A stretch of DNA of 64,000 nucleotides from Microbispora amethystogenes. GTDB taxonomy: Bacteria; Actinomycetota; Actinomycetes; Streptosporangiales; Streptosporangiaceae. The stretch lies in the NCBI RefSeq assembly GCF_016863015.1, contig NZ_BOOB01000016.1:124001-188000 (forward strand). The letters are read 5' to 3'. The notes below the pieces were generated by a model. The model was not told the origin of the DNA. It searched no databases and worked only from the letters and a program-made list of their open reading frames with translations. Position numbers and translations under genes: made by a program. Shown in pieces: positions 44,200-53,079 of the stretch. Each line of letters opens with the position of its first letter. The first letter of the stretch is position 1.

Positions 44200-45276
44200 T
44201 CAGGGGGTCAGCAGGTAGGCGTTGTCCTTCCACCAGGTCCAGATGGTCTGCCGGTCGCCCGCCTCGGCGACGACCGCGACGTCCTCGCCGTCGAAGGTCC
44301 ACGCGGCCAGGTAGGAGCCGTTCGCGCCGGGCTTGCAGACGAGCGTCCCCGTGGCCGTTCCCTCGTGGTTCCAGAGGCTGGAGGAGTCGCCGTTGGCGCA
44401 GCCGCGCGACCCCAGGCCCGCGGACAGCCCGGCGAGCCACGCCTTCAGCGCCTTCGCGTCGATGAACCGCATCACCAGCGGGTTCCGCGCCGGGCCGGGG
44501 CGCACGACCGCGCAGTTCACCGCGGCGATCACCTTGTCGTTCTCCTGGGCGGGCGCCGGGACGCATCCGGCCAGCACCCGGGAGTCGACGCGGTCGACCA
44601 GGGCCTGCTGCCCCACCGTGAACCCCGCCGGAGCCGGCGCGATCGGCGTCGGAGGCGCGGTGCCCATGACTGCCAGGCACTCGGTCAGGCCGAGCCGCCG
44701 CGCGCCGGCCGTCCAGGACGGCATCGTGGTGCTCGCCAGCGCCTGCATCGCCGTCATCGTCGCCTGGATCTGGAGCGGGGTGCTCTGGCCCACCTGGTGG
44801 TTCACGAGGAACGTCGCGATCGTGGTGAACGTGGCCGCGAAGTTCCGGGTGTCGCGCAGGAGCCCGTCGATGTCGCGGCGATCGTATCCCTCCGGCACCG
44901 GGATCTCCGCGAAGTCGGCGCTCATCGCGCGGAACGCCGAGGCGACCTCGTCCATCGACGTCACGACCGAGGCCAGTTCGGGGCTGCGCGTGCCGGCGGG
45001 TGGCATCGCCCGTACGACCTGGGCCATCTGGAGCATGGCCGAGTGCAGCGAGGTCTGCATGTCGCCGACGTCGCGCTGGCAGATGTTGTTGGCCTTGAGA
45101 CGCCACTCGCCGATCGTCGGCCCGGGGGTCCGGTCCACCAGCGCGATCCAGAACGCGCCCACGGTGACGGCGAAGGTGATCAGGGCGCCGGCGCTCTTCC
45201 CCGCCAGCATCAGCTTCTCCCGGCCGGTGCGCGGCCGCCTCGCCGGCGGTTGCTCCGGCTCCTGGTCCGGGCTCAC
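44200..45276 (-). CDS. hypothetical membrane-anchored extracytoplasmic protein
   Basis: A 358-residue protein with a basic/proline-rich cytoplasmic start (SPDQEPEQPPARRPRTGREK), one membrane span (GKSAGALITFAVTVGAFWIALV, residues ~28-49) and an extracytoplasmic domain of ~310 residues with a helical first half (DMQTSLHSAMLQMAQVVRAM) and scattered cysteines (NNICQRD, AGCVPAP, NCAVV, RGCANGD, LVCKPG) that may pair. No family is recognised. GTG 45276 with GAGGGG about 11 bases upstream is preferred; the longer open frame upstream crosses an AT-richer non-coding stretch. It sits alone, convergent with sbcC. Confidence 0.7.
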   Translation of the reverse strand: MSPDQEPEQPPARRPRTGREKLMLAGKSAGALITFAVTVGAFWIALVDRTPGPTIGEWRLKANNICQRDVGDMQTSLHSAMLQMAQVVRAMPPAGTRSPELASVVTSMDEVASAFRAMSADFAEIPVPEGYDRRDIDGLLRDTRNFAATFTTIATFLVNHQVGQSTPLQIQATMTAMQALASTTMPSWTAGARRLGLTECLAVMGTAPPTPIAPAPAGFTVGQQALVDRVDSRVLAGCVPAPAQENDKVIAAVNCAVVRPGPARNPLVMRFIDAKALKAWLAGLSAGLGSRGCANGDSSSLWNHEGTATGTLVCKPGANGSYLAAWTFDGEDVAVVAEAGDRQTIWTWWKDNAYLLTP

Positions 45277-45649
45277 GCGACGGTCACCCCTCGCGCGCGG
45301 ACGTGCCGCCCGCCCGATCGAGGTCCGCCCGATCGAGTTCGCCTCACCACTCGTCCCTTTCCAGCCAGGCCCCGACCAGCAGACGAACCACACGTAACCA
45401 TAAAAGGGGGAGGGCCACGAGCAGAAGAAATCGAATTGTCACCAGGGATTTTCTCTTCCTGGCCTCCCCAACGAAACGCGCCCGCGAGAAAGTGCCCGAC
45501 CAGCTTACGGAGGGCCGAATCGGGAAAATTGTCGTGCCCATGGCACAAACGCGCGCAGATTTATCCCATTCGCTCCACCGCCCGGCCGCGATTCGATCAG
45601 CCATCAGGCGAAGATTTTTCCCACCTTCTGATCTACAACGTAAAGGCGC
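45277..45649. other. AT-richer intergenic stretch
   Basis: About 370 bases clearly richer in A and T than the surroundings, with short A and T runs (CCATAAAAGGGGG, GGGATTTTCTCTTCC, GATTTTTCCCACC). Apart from the tiny ORF at 45344-45442 nothing coding is convincing. It could hold the promoter of the anchored protein gene and the scar of a lost gene. Confidence 0.45.
45344..45442 (-). CDS. possible 32-aa single-span membrane peptide
   Basis: GTG 45442 opens a 32-residue frame: a strongly hydrophobic stretch (FLLLVALPLLWLRVVRLLV) followed by a charged end (ERDEW). Codons are atypical for this genome (ATT, TTT, CTT, TTA twice). The ribosome site is poor (AGGAAG about 17 bases upstream). It ends 67 bases before the anchored-protein gene on the same strand. 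Hydrophobicity with a clean positively and negatively charged flank suggests a real small membrane protein, but the evidence is thin. Confidence 0.25.
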   Translation of the reverse strand: MTIRFLLLVALPLLWLRVVRLLVGAWLERDEW

Positions 45650-45886
45650 TCAGGCGGATTCGATCACGAACGGGCCGTACCGCAGCCACAGGCCATCCTG
45701 CGACACGACGTGCGGACGGCGGGCACAGACGATCATCACGACGAGGACGCCGAGGACCGACGACCCGTCGAGCGCCAGGATCGCCAGGCGCAGCACGTCG
45801 GGCAGCCCGAAGCGGCGCAGCAACAGATCCACGGCCGCGGTCTCCGCATGCCCACGTTGAAAACCCTGATGCCGCGTCAAGCCCAA
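45650..45886 (-). pseudogene. truncated small membrane protein gene
   Basis: A 78-residue frame with one good membrane segment (DGSSVLGVLVVMIVCARRPHVV) followed by SQDGLWLRYGPFVIESA and a stop. The sequence reads like the N-terminus of a longer membrane protein with a PH-like or beta-rich domain after the span, cut off in the AT-richer stretch. The only start is a TTG at 45886, 6 bases after the stop of the M50-like gene. Either a degraded remnant or a small protein coupled to the protease gene; the former seems more likely. Confidence 0.35.
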
Positions 45887-45892
45887 CGCGTG

Positions 45893-46612
45893 CTACATCG
45901 GCAGCCAGCGGGAGGCCAGAAGGTAGCCGCCGTAGACGAGCGACGCGGTGGAGACCAGCAGGAACAGCAGCACCCAGAGCGTGCCGGGCACGTGGGTCAG
46001 CCGGGCGAGCTGGTCGGCGTCGGAGTCCGGGGCATGGCCGACCCGGCGCTTGGCCTGCAGTTCGAGGATCGGCCGCACGCCGCCGAGCAGCAGGAACCAC
46101 GCCGCGGCGTAGGCGCCGGCGGACTGCACGTCGGGCGGGGCGAACCAGGACAGCGCGAAGACCGCGCCGCCCACCACGAGCAGGGACACCGCGCCGAAGA
46201 CGTTTCTGATCATCAGCAGCATGCACGTCAGCAGCGCGAGCACGGCCCATAGCAGCAGGGTGATCCGCCCGTCCGCGACCAGCCAGGCCGCGCCGAGGCC
46301 GATCAGGGACGGCGCGACGTAGCCCGCCGCGGCGGTGGCGACCATGCCGGGCCCGGTCGGCCGGCCCCGGGTGAGCGTCACTCCGGAGGTGTCCGAGTGG
46401 AGCCGGATGCCCCGCAGCTTGCGCCGGGTGAGCACCGCCACGAGCGCGTGACCGCCCTCGTGCGCGATCGTGATCAGGCCGCGGGAATAGTGCCATGAGA
46501 TCGGATAGGCGACTACCGCCAGAGCGGCGAACCCGGACAGGACGACCAGCCAGAGCGGGGGCGCGACCTGGGTGGCGGTCAGATGGTTCCAGAGGGCCTT
46601 GAGGGGGGTCAC
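45893..46612 (-). CDS. M50B-like membrane zinc metalloprotease
   Basis: A 239-residue polytopic protein with the zinc motif HEGGHALVAVL inside a membrane segment (LITIAHEGGHALVAVL, residues ~47-62) and about six further hydrophobic segments. It matches the Peptidase_M50B group (intramembrane or membrane-associated proteases related to site-2 proteases) in length and motif position. The second S2P motif (NxxPxxxLDG) is not seen, as in other M50B proteins, so the third metal ligand is uncertain. GTG 46612 lies 7 bases after TACGAT (46620-46625, complement), a leaderless start. Divergent from the GNAT gene. Confidence 0.82.
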   Translation of the reverse strand: MTPLKALWNHLTATQVAPPLWLVVLSGFAALAVVAYPISWHYSRGLITIAHEGGHALVAVLTRRKLRGIRLHSDTSGVTLTRGRPTGPGMVATAAAGYVAPSLIGLGAAWLVADGRITLLLWAVLALLTCMLLMIRNVFGAVSLLVVGGAVFALSWFAPPDVQSAGAYAAAWFLLLGGVRPILELQAKRRVGHAPDSDADQLARLTHVPGTLWVLLFLLVSTASLVYGGYLLASRWLPM

Positions 46613-46758
46613 GCCCGGAATCGTACGGCGGCGGCTCCCGGAGTGCTCGCCGCGGGCGGCGGCGGGTCGTGGGACGGCGCCGGGTTCGCCGGCGTCAGCG
46701 CGCGGGGGCGCGCCCGGCCGGCGGGGCGCCGGCCGGGCGTGATCGTTACACTCGGGGC

Positions 46759-47250
46759 GTGGATGCCGAGCGACCCGTCGGTGTCGGTCCGGCGACGCCG
46801 GCGGACACGGAGTCGGTCCGGCGCATTCTCTCCGAGTCGTGGGGCGGCCCTTACGTCGCCGTCCACGCGGAGCTCATCGACGCGTCCGCGCAGCGAGCAC
46901 TCCTCGCCAGGGTGGCGGGGCGGCCCGTGGGACTGCTGACCTACCGCGCGGTGTCCGGCACCGAGTGGGAGATAGTGACACTCGACGCGGTGGAGGCCGG
47001 GCGGGGTGTCGGCCGGGCCCTGCTGGACGGGCTGCGGGCGGAGGCGGCATGGGAGGGCGTCACCCGGCTGTGGCTGGTCACCACCAACGAGAACGTCCGG
47101 GCCCTGCGCTTCTACCAGCGCTACGGGTTCGACCTGGTGGCCGTCCATCGGAACGCGGTCGAGGCGGCGCGCAGGCTGAAGCCCTCCATCCCCACCCACG
47201 ACGACGGCATCGCGATCCGTCACGAACTCGAACTCGAACTGCTCCTCTGA
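46759..47250 (+). CDS. GNAT-family N-acetyltransferase
   Basis: A 163-residue acetyltransferase. The fold signature is clear: VGVGPATPADTESVRRIL at the start, WEIVTLDAVEAGRGVGRALLDGLRAEA (acetyl-CoA-binding Q/RxxGxG/A region), LWLVTTNENVRALRFYQRYGFDL. Substrate unknown (amine of a small molecule or peptide). GTG 46759 is 6 bases after TACACT (46747-46752), a leaderless start, which excludes the 30 extra codons of the longer open frame. Confidence 0.9.
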   Translation: MDAERPVGVGPATPADTESVRRILSESWGGPYVAVHAELIDASAQRALLARVAGRPVGLLTYRAVSGTEWEIVTLDAVEAGRGVGRALLDGLRAEAAWEGVTRLWLVTTNENVRALRFYQRYGFDLVAVHRNAVEAARRLKPSIPTHDDGIAIRHELELELLL

Positions 47251-47459
47251 GGCGGCACGACGTTCGGCGTGCGGGTCGAGATCGAGGAGGACCGGCCTGC
47301 TCTCCGTGCCGTACGCCGGGGCCACGCGCTGTCCTCGTGCCGGCGGCTGAATCGTCGGAGATCAGCCGCCTTATCCAGGATGTAGCGGTCGTAGGGATCC
47401 GTGCGTGCCCGCGCAGGGCGGTGCGTCGGCGGCCTCGCCGGCGGGGTTACCTTCTACGT

Positions 47460-48599
47460 GTGGCTGAGCGGCGTATGCGCGGACTGCGCGGATTGAGTGG
47501 ACTCATGAGGACGAAGCCGGAGCAGGCTCCCGAACACTCCATGGACCCTCGGGCCGGCGAGCGCGAGGACTCCTTCAGGCACAGCGTGATCGACAACGCG
47601 GTGTACGTGGACGGCGAGCGGGTGGACTCGCCGCTGTCGCTCGGCGACGCGATCGCCTCGCTGCGCTCGCGGCCGGGCGCGATGGCGTGGATCGGCCTCT
47701 ACCGGCCGGAGGAGGCGGAGCTGATCAAGGCCGCCGAGGAGTTCGGCCTGCACGAGCTCGCCATCGAGGACGCCATCGTCGCCCACCAGCGGCCCAAGGC
47801 CGACCGGTATGGCGGCACGCTGTTCGTGGTGCTGCGGGCGGCGCAGTACCTCGACAAGCCGGAGAAGGTCGCCTTCGGCGAGTTGCACGTCTTCGTGGGC
47901 CCCGACTTCGTGCTGACCGTGCGGCACAGCGAGGCGCCCGACCTGTCGAAGGTGCGCCGGCGGATGGAGTCGGACCCCGACCTGCTCCGCCAGGGCCCGC
48001 AGGCCGTGCTGTACGCGATCCTCGACGCGGTGGTGGACGGCTACGCGCCGGTGGTCGCCGGGCTGCAGAACGACATCGACGAGATCGAGGTGCAGGTCTT
48101 CGGCGGCGACCCGGCCGCGCCGCGGCGCATCTACGCGCTCTCGCGTGAGGTCATCGAGTTCCAGCGGGCGACCAGCCCGCTCGTGCCGATGCTCGACGGC
48201 TTCATCGCGGGGTCGCCCAAGTATGGCGTGAACGAGGAGTTGCAGCGTTACCTGCGTGACGTGTCCGACCACGCCATCACGGTCACCGAGCGTGTGGCGG
48301 GCTTCCGGCAGATGCTCCAGGACATCCTCATCGTCAACTCCACCCTCGTGAGCCAGCAGCAGAACGAGGAGATGACCAAGCTGACGGCCACGAGCATCGC
48401 CCAGGGCGACGAGGTCAAGAAGATCTCCGCCTGGGCCGCCATCCTGTTCGCCCCGACCCTGGTCGGCACGATCTACGGGATGAACTTCGACCACATGCCC
48501 GAGCTGCACTGGTGGCTCGGCTACCCCGTGGCGATCATGCTCATGGGCCTCGTCTGCCTCACGCTCTACCTGGTCTTCAAGCGCCGCGACTGGCTGTAG
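47460..48599 (+). CDS. corA: CorA-family magnesium/divalent-cation transporter
   Basis: A 379-residue CorA protein: soluble N-terminal domain (HSVIDNAVYVDGERVDSPLSL, AIEDAIVAHQRPK), long stalk helix, and two C-terminal membrane helices with the pore motif YGMNFDHMPE between them, ending in the positively charged KRRDWL. It imports Mg2+ (or Co2+/Ni2+) as a pentamer. GTG 47460 is 6 bases after TACCTT (47448-47453), a leaderless start; the Met at 47475 and others downstream are alternatives. The N-terminal extension (RMRGLRGLSGLM) is not conserved in the family. Confidence 0.92.
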   Translation: MAERRMRGLRGLSGLMRTKPEQAPEHSMDPRAGEREDSFRHSVIDNAVYVDGERVDSPLSLGDAIASLRSRPGAMAWIGLYRPEEAELIKAAEEFGLHELAIEDAIVAHQRPKADRYGGTLFVVLRAAQYLDKPEKVAFGELHVFVGPDFVLTVRHSEAPDLSKVRRRMESDPDLLRQGPQAVLYAILDAVVDGYAPVVAGLQNDIDEIEVQVFGGDPAAPRRIYALSREVIEFQRATSPLVPMLDGFIAGSPKYGVNEELQRYLRDVSDHAITVTERVAGFRQMLQDILIVNSTLVSQQQNEEMTKLTATSIAQGDEVKKISAWAAILFAPTLVGTIYGMNFDHMPELHWWLGYPVAIMLMGLVCLTLYLVFKRRDWL

Positions 48600-48651
48600 G
48601 ACCCCTCCGCTTCGAGCACCGATGCACCGGTTCGGGCCTTGTCGGGACAAC

Positions 48652-48682
48652 TATCTAGATATATCGTTCACGTATCTCGATA
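48652..48682. promoter_or_regulatory. two PadR operator-like palindromes
   Basis: TATCTAGATA (48652-48661, perfect palindrome) and TATCTCGATA (48673-48682) are 21 bp apart, two helical turns, just upstream of the padR start and its GGAGG site. The outer AACTATC and GATAGTT bases extend the symmetry. They are the expected binding sites of the PadR protein. Confidence 0.7.
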
Positions 48683-48695
48683 GTTGGAGGTTCGC

Positions 48696-49238
48696 ATGCA
48701 CGACGATGGATGGCCCCCGCAGGCAACCCCGCCGCCGCCCCCACCTCCGCCGCACCACGGTGCCGCGCCGCCTCCGCCGCCGGTCCCGCCCGGCCTCGGC
48801 CCGCGCGTCCGGCGAGGCGACGTCCGTACGGCTCTGCTGCGCCTGCTGACCGAGGAGCCGCGCAACGGCTACCAGCTCATCGAGGAGATCGAGCGGCGCA
48901 GCGGCGGGGTCTGGCGGCCCAGCCCCGGCTCGGTCTACCCCGCCCTCCAGCAGATGGAGGACGAGGGCCTGGTGGAGGGGGAGGACGCGAGCGGCAGCCG
49001 CGCCTACCGGCTGACCGGGGAGGGCAGGAGCCACGCCGACCCGCGGGCCGAGCCGTGGGCGGACGTCCGCCGCAGCCTCCCCGAGGACCGGCACGAGCTG
49101 CGGCTGCTGTGGGGCCAGCTCGGCGAGGCGTTCGTCCACCTCACCCACGTCGCGGACGACCGCCAGGTCGCCGAGACCAAGAAACTGCTGCGGAGCACCC
49201 GGCAGGCGATGTTCCGGATCCTCGCGGAGGACACATGA
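48696..49238 (+). CDS. PadR-family transcriptional regulator
   Basis: A 180-residue PadR regulator. After a proline-rich, disordered leader (PPPPPPPPHH and PPPPPVPPG, residues ~8-32) comes the winged HTH: DVRTALLRLLTEEPRNGYQLIEEIE, PSPGSVYPALQQMEDEGLVE, SRAYRLTGEGR. The C-terminal helix (ETKKLLRSTRQAMFRIL) is for dimerisation. GGAGG lies 5 bases before the ATG at 48696. It overlaps the ABC ATPase gene by 4 bases (ATGA), so it most likely represses its own operon through the two palindromes upstream and is released by an exported drug-like ligand. Confidence 0.92.
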   Translation: MHDDGWPPQATPPPPPPPPHHGAAPPPPPVPPGLGPRVRRGDVRTALLRLLTEEPRNGYQLIEEIERRSGGVWRPSPGSVYPALQQMEDEGLVEGEDASGSRAYRLTGEGRSHADPRAEPWADVRRSLPEDRHELRLLWGQLGEAFVHLTHVADDRQVAETKKLLRSTRQAMFRILAEDT

Positions 49239-50230
49239 GCGTGAACGGGGGAGAAGTGAACGCGGCGGTGGCCGTGCGCGGGCTGCGCAAGACGTACGGC
49301 AAGGTCGAGGCCGTCAAGGGCGTCGACTTCGAGGTCGCGCCCGGCGAGGTGTTCGGCTTCCTCGGGCCGAACGGCGCGGGCAAGACCACCACGATCAGCA
49401 TGCTGTGCACGCTCGCCACCCCGACCGGCGGCACCGCCCTCGTCGCCGGGCACGACATCGTGACCGAGCGCGACGCCGTGCGCCGCAACATCGGGCTGGT
49501 CTTCCAGGACCCCACGCTGGACGGCTACCTGACCGCCGAGCAGAACCTGCGCTTCCACGCCGAGCTGTACGGCGTGCCGAAGGACCTGGTCGGCGACCGG
49601 ATGCGCCAGGTGCTGGACATGGTCGGGCTGTGGGACCGCAGGGACGGCAAGGTCATGACGTTCTCCGGCGGAATGAAGCGCCGGTTGGAGATCGCCCGCG
49701 GGCTGCTGCACTCGCCCCGGGTGCTCTTCCTGGACGAGCCCACGGTCGGCCTGGACCCGCAGACCCGCTCCGCCATCTGGGGATACATCGGCAAGCTGCG
49801 GCACAGCGAGGACATCACGATCTTCATGACGACGCACTACATGGACGAGGCCGAGTACTGCGACCGCATCGCGATCATCGACCACGGCGAGCTCGTGGTG
49901 ATCGACTCGCCGGAGGCGCTCAAGGCGAGCGTCGGCAAGGACCGCGTGCAGATCCAGACCGGCGACGACGAGCGCGCGATGGCCCTGCTCAAGGAGAACT
50001 TCGGCGTCGAGGCCGCCGTACGGGAGGGTCAGGTGACGTTCGCGGTCCCGTCGGGGGAGGAGTTCGTGCCGCGGCTGTTCGCGGGTCTCGGCGTGCCGAT
50101 CAGGTCGGTGAGCGTGTCGCGCCCCTCGCTCGACGACGTCTTCATGTCCTACACCGGCTCCACGATCCGCGACGCCGAGTCGTCGGGGACCGGCAACCAG
50201 TGGATGCGCGCGATGGCCAGGGGAAGGTGA
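49235..50230 (+). CDS. ABC exporter ATPase (DrrA-type)
   Basis: A 331-residue ABC-2 exporter ATPase: Walker A GPNGAGKTTTISML, Q-loop VFQDPTLDGYLTAEQN, signature FSGGMKRRLEIARGLL, Walker B LFLDEPTVGLDPQTR, H-loop MTTHYMDEAEYCD, and a C-terminal domain with the DrrA-family segment PSLDDVFMSYTG. With the permease encoded 4 bases downstream it would export a hydrophobic compound, such as a drug or lipid. Translationally coupled to padR. Confidence 0.93.
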   Translation: MSVNGGEVNAAVAVRGLRKTYGKVEAVKGVDFEVAPGEVFGFLGPNGAGKTTTISMLCTLATPTGGTALVAGHDIVTERDAVRRNIGLVFQDPTLDGYLTAEQNLRFHAELYGVPKDLVGDRMRQVLDMVGLWDRRDGKVMTFSGGMKRRLEIARGLLHSPRVLFLDEPTVGLDPQTRSAIWGYIGKLRHSEDITIFMTTHYMDEAEYCDRIAIIDHGELVVIDSPEALKASVGKDRVQIQTGDDERAMALLKENFGVEAAVREGQVTFAVPSGEEFVPRLFAGLGVPIRSVSVSRPSLDDVFMSYTGSTIRDAESSGTGNQWMRAMARGR

Positions 50231-50234
50231 CCTG

Positions 50235-51089
50235 ATGACGACCGATGTGGTCCGGGTGAGCGTGCCGCGGGCGGGTGGAGGCCACGACCTGCGGGCGGTC
50301 AAGGTGGTGCTGCACCGGGAGTTGCTGCGGTTCGCCAACGACCGCACGCGGATCGTGTCCTCGCTGGTCCAGCCGGTGCTGTGGCTGTTCGTGATGGGCA
50401 CCGGGCTTGGCACGCTGGTGCGCGGCTCGGTCCCCGGGGTCGACTTCCGGACGTTCATGTATCCGGGAATGATCTCGATGACCGTGATCATGACGGCGAT
50501 GTTCTCCGCGGGGTCCATCGTGTGGGACCGCGAGTTCGGGTTCCTGCGCGAGATGCTGGTCGCGCCGGTCAGCCGGGGCGCGATCGTGGTCGGCAAGTGC
50601 CTGGGCGGCGCCGTCGTCGCCACCCTGCAGGGGGTGATCATCCTCGCGCTCGCGGGGCTGGTCGGCGTGCCGTACTCGCCGGGCCTGATCCTCACCCTGC
50701 TCGGCGAGATGTTCCTCGCCGCCTTCACGATCACCGCGTTCGGCGTGACGCTCGCCGCCCGGATGCGCACCATGCAGAGCTTCTTCGGCGTGATGCAGAT
50801 GGCGATCATGCCGATGATGTTCCTGTCGGGCGCCATGTTCCCGCTGGCCGGTCTGCCGTCGTGGCTGCACGTGCTGACGACGGTCAACCCGCTGACGTAC
50901 GCCGTGGACCCGATGCGCCGGGCGGTCTTCGGCCACCTCGACGTGCCGCCGCAGGTGGACGCGATGCTCAACCCCGGCGTGAGCTGGTTCGGCCACCGGC
51001 TGCCGGTGCCGCTCGAACTCGGCCTGGTCGCCGCCGTCGGCGCGGTCCTGCTCGCCGTGGCCGTGGCCCAGTTCCGGCGTACGGACTGA
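50235..51089 (+). CDS. ABC-2 type exporter permease
   Basis: A 284-residue permease with six hydrophobic segments (VSSLVQPVLWLFVMGTGLG, FMYPGMISMTVIMTAMFSA, GGAVVATLQGVIILALAGL, LLGEMFLAAFTITAFGVTL, MQMAIMPMMFLSGAMFPLA, LGLVAAVGAVLLAVAV) and the ABC-2 hallmark WDREFGFLREMLVAPVSR before segment 3. It pairs with the DrrA-type ATPase. GTGA/ATGA spacing of 4 bases after the ATPase stop places it in the same operon. Substrate unknown. Confidence 0.93.
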   Translation: MTTDVVRVSVPRAGGGHDLRAVKVVLHRELLRFANDRTRIVSSLVQPVLWLFVMGTGLGTLVRGSVPGVDFRTFMYPGMISMTVIMTAMFSAGSIVWDREFGFLREMLVAPVSRGAIVVGKCLGGAVVATLQGVIILALAGLVGVPYSPGLILTLLGEMFLAAFTITAFGVTLAARMRTMQSFFGVMQMAIMPMMFLSGAMFPLAGLPSWLHVLTTVNPLTYAVDPMRRAVFGHLDVPPQVDAMLNPGVSWFGHRLPVPLELGLVAAVGAVLLAVAVAQFRRTD

Positions 51090-51120
51090 GCGGCTCCGGG
51101 CACGGACCGACCGGTTCGGG

Positions 51121-53079
51121 TCAGTCCTCCCGGCGCTCCCGGAAGACGGCGACGAGCACGCGCAGCGCGAGGACGGCGCTCACCACCAGCAGGTTGTAGC
51201 CGATCAGCTGGTAGAGGGTGACGGCGGCGGTCACCCGGGGCCCGCTCTCCGAGCCGAGCAGCAGCACCGCCATGAGCCCTGCGGTGGCCGCCAGCACCGT
51301 CAGGAGAGCCTGGTGCAGCAGGCCGGTCACGTGCCTGCGGTCCCGGGGGTCGGCGAACAGGCGCACGTTGACGCTGAACCTGCCGCTCTCCGCGGCTCCG
51401 ACGATGCGGTCCACACTCCGGGGCAGCCGTCGCAGCAGGGGCAGCAGGCGCACGGCCTCCTGGACCACCGCCGTACGGATCTCCTCCCGCCCGCCGGGTG
51501 GGGCCAGGCGGCGGCCGGCGAAGTCCCGCGCCTCCCGCACGATGTCGAACCCGGGCGCGAGGCGGGTGAGCGTGCCCTCGACCGTGCCGAGCGCCCGGAA
51601 CACCGCGGCCACCTCTGGCGGCACCGACAGCCCGTGGGCGAAGACCATGCGGAACAGGTCGCCGAACATCCGGGAGTCCGGGGCGACGCCGGGGATCAGG
51701 TGCCGGGCCATGAAGCGGCCGATCGCCCGCTCCAGCTCGCGCTCGTCGATCTCGTCGGGCCGGGGCACCAGTTCGAGCAGGGCGTCGCCGACGCCCGCCG
51801 GGTCGGCGCGGTCCAGTGCGGCGAGCAGGCGCTGGAGCGCGGCCCGGAGGGCGCCGTCGAGCCGCCCGACGGACCCGTAGTCGAGCAACGCGACGCTCCG
51901 GTCGGACAGCAGCATGACGTTCCCCGGATGCGGGTCGGCGTGGAACACCCCGTTGAGCAGGATTTGCTCCAGAAGCGTGTGCAGGAGGGTCCTGGCGATC
52001 TCCTCCCGCTCGGCCGCGCCGAGGCCGTCCTGGCCGGCGGCGAGCGGAACGCCGTGCAGCCGCTCCATCACCAGCATGCGGCGGCCGCTCAGCCGCGGGT
52101 ACGGCACGGGGGCCCGTACGGCCGGGTCCTTCGACGACGCGGCGACGGCGGCCATGTTCGCTGCCTCGACCCGGAAGTCGAGCTCCTCGCGCAGCGCCTC
52201 GGCGAAACCCCGGGCGAGGTCGCCGAGGCCCGCTCCGCGGGCCCAGCGCGTGCGCCGCTCCGCCGTACGGGCGAGGCGGGCCACAATGTCCAGATCCCTC
52301 TCCACGACGGGAGCGATCCCGGGACGCTGGACCTTGACCACCACCTCCTCGCCCGACCGCAGCCGCGCGAGGTGGACCTGCGCGATCGAGGCCGCCGCCA
52401 GCGGCTCCCGCTCGAACGAGGCGAAGGACTCCTCCACCGGCCCGCCGAGCTCCCCGGTGACGACCCGCTCGATCTCCGCCCAGGGTGCGGGCTCGACCTG
52501 GTCCTGCAGCAGGCGCAGTTCGTCGAGAAACTCGGGTGGCAGCAGGTCACCACGGGTCGACAGGACCTGCCCCAGCTTCACGAACGTGACCCCGCCCTCG
52601 TCGAGGGCCCTGCGCAGGGAGCGGGCCAGCCGCGCCCGGCTGGAGGGTGCGTCCAGATCGGGGTCGCGCCCGCGCAGATAGGGGCCGAGGCCGTGCCGGA
52701 CGAGGATGCGGGTGATGCGCAGGTAGCGCCGCGACCGTCCGACCCGCCGCCGTAGCGCTCCCACCGCCTGCACGGGACCCGGGACCGACCCCGACGGCAC
52801 CAGGGCTTCGGCGATCACCAGGAACACCATCGAGCCCAGCAGGGCGCAGGCGAACGCGAGCAGAAGGAACCACAAAGGGGTGATGCCGGGCTGGTTCCGC
52901 GCCACCGAGCCGACCAGGACCTGCGACACCGGACCGGCCAGCATGACGGCGAGGACGGCGCCGAGCAGGGTGCGGACCCTCCCGAAGCGCAGGCCGAGAA
53001 GCCGCCGGGCGGCCAGGGCGAACGCGGCGATCATCACGACGGCCGTCACCGCGAGAGCGGTCACTATCAACGCGTCCAA
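51121..53079 (-). CDS. AarF/UbiB-family atypical kinase-like protein
   Basis: A 652-residue ABC1/UbiB protein. Three or four N-terminal hydrophobic segments (residues ~1-110) precede the kinase-like domain: KxGQ motif in FVKLGQVLSTRGDLLPPEF, alanine-rich loop AAASIAQVH in place of the P-loop, VVVKVQRPG (ATP Lys), FHADPHPGNVMLL (catalytic loop) and LLDYGSVGRL (metal Asp; DFG reads DYG). Two hydrophobic segments end the protein. UbiB proteins support isoprenoid-quinone synthesis or lipid handling at the membrane through ATPase activity. TTG 53079 with GGGGGCGACGG upstream is the likeliest start; GTG 53064 is an alternative. TAGAGT (53116-53121, complement) is a possible -10. Confidence 0.88.
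   Translation of the reverse strand: MDALIVTALAVTAVVMIAAFALAARRLLGLRFGRVRTLLGAVLAVMLAGPVSQVLVGSVARNQPGITPLWFLLLAFACALLGSMVFLVIAEALVPSGSVPGPVQAVGALRRRVGRSRRYLRITRILVRHGLGPYLRGRDPDLDAPSSRARLARSLRRALDEGGVTFVKLGQVLSTRGDLLPPEFLDELRLLQDQVEPAPWAEIERVVTGELGGPVEESFASFEREPLAAASIAQVHLARLRSGEEVVVKVQRPGIAPVVERDLDIVARLARTAERRTRWARGAGLGDLARGFAEALREELDFRVEAANMAAVAASSKDPAVRAPVPYPRLSGRRMLVMERLHGVPLAAGQDGLGAAEREEIARTLLHTLLEQILLNGVFHADPHPGNVMLLSDRSVALLDYGSVGRLDGALRAALQRLLAALDRADPAGVGDALLELVPRPDEIDERELERAIGRFMARHLIPGVAPDSRMFGDLFRMVFAHGLSVPPEVAAVFRALGTVEGTLTRLAPGFDIVREARDFAGRRLAPPGGREEIRTAVVQEAVRLLPLLRRLPRSVDRIVGAAESGRFSVNVRLFADPRDRRHVTGLLHQALLTVLAATAGLMAVLLLGSESGPRVTAAVTLYQLIGYNLLVVSAVLALRVLVAVFRERRED

Noticed and set aside
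40571-45106. A 1511-codon open frame on the minus strand across sbcD/sbcC
   Set aside because: It is antisense to sbcC with its complete SMC motifs; composition is the His/Arg/Gly/Pro mix of a GC-rich shadow frame.
45633-46496. A 287-codon minus-strand frame overlapping the M50-like gene
   Set aside because: Out of frame with the HEGGH protein and of shadow-type Arg/Ala/Pro composition.
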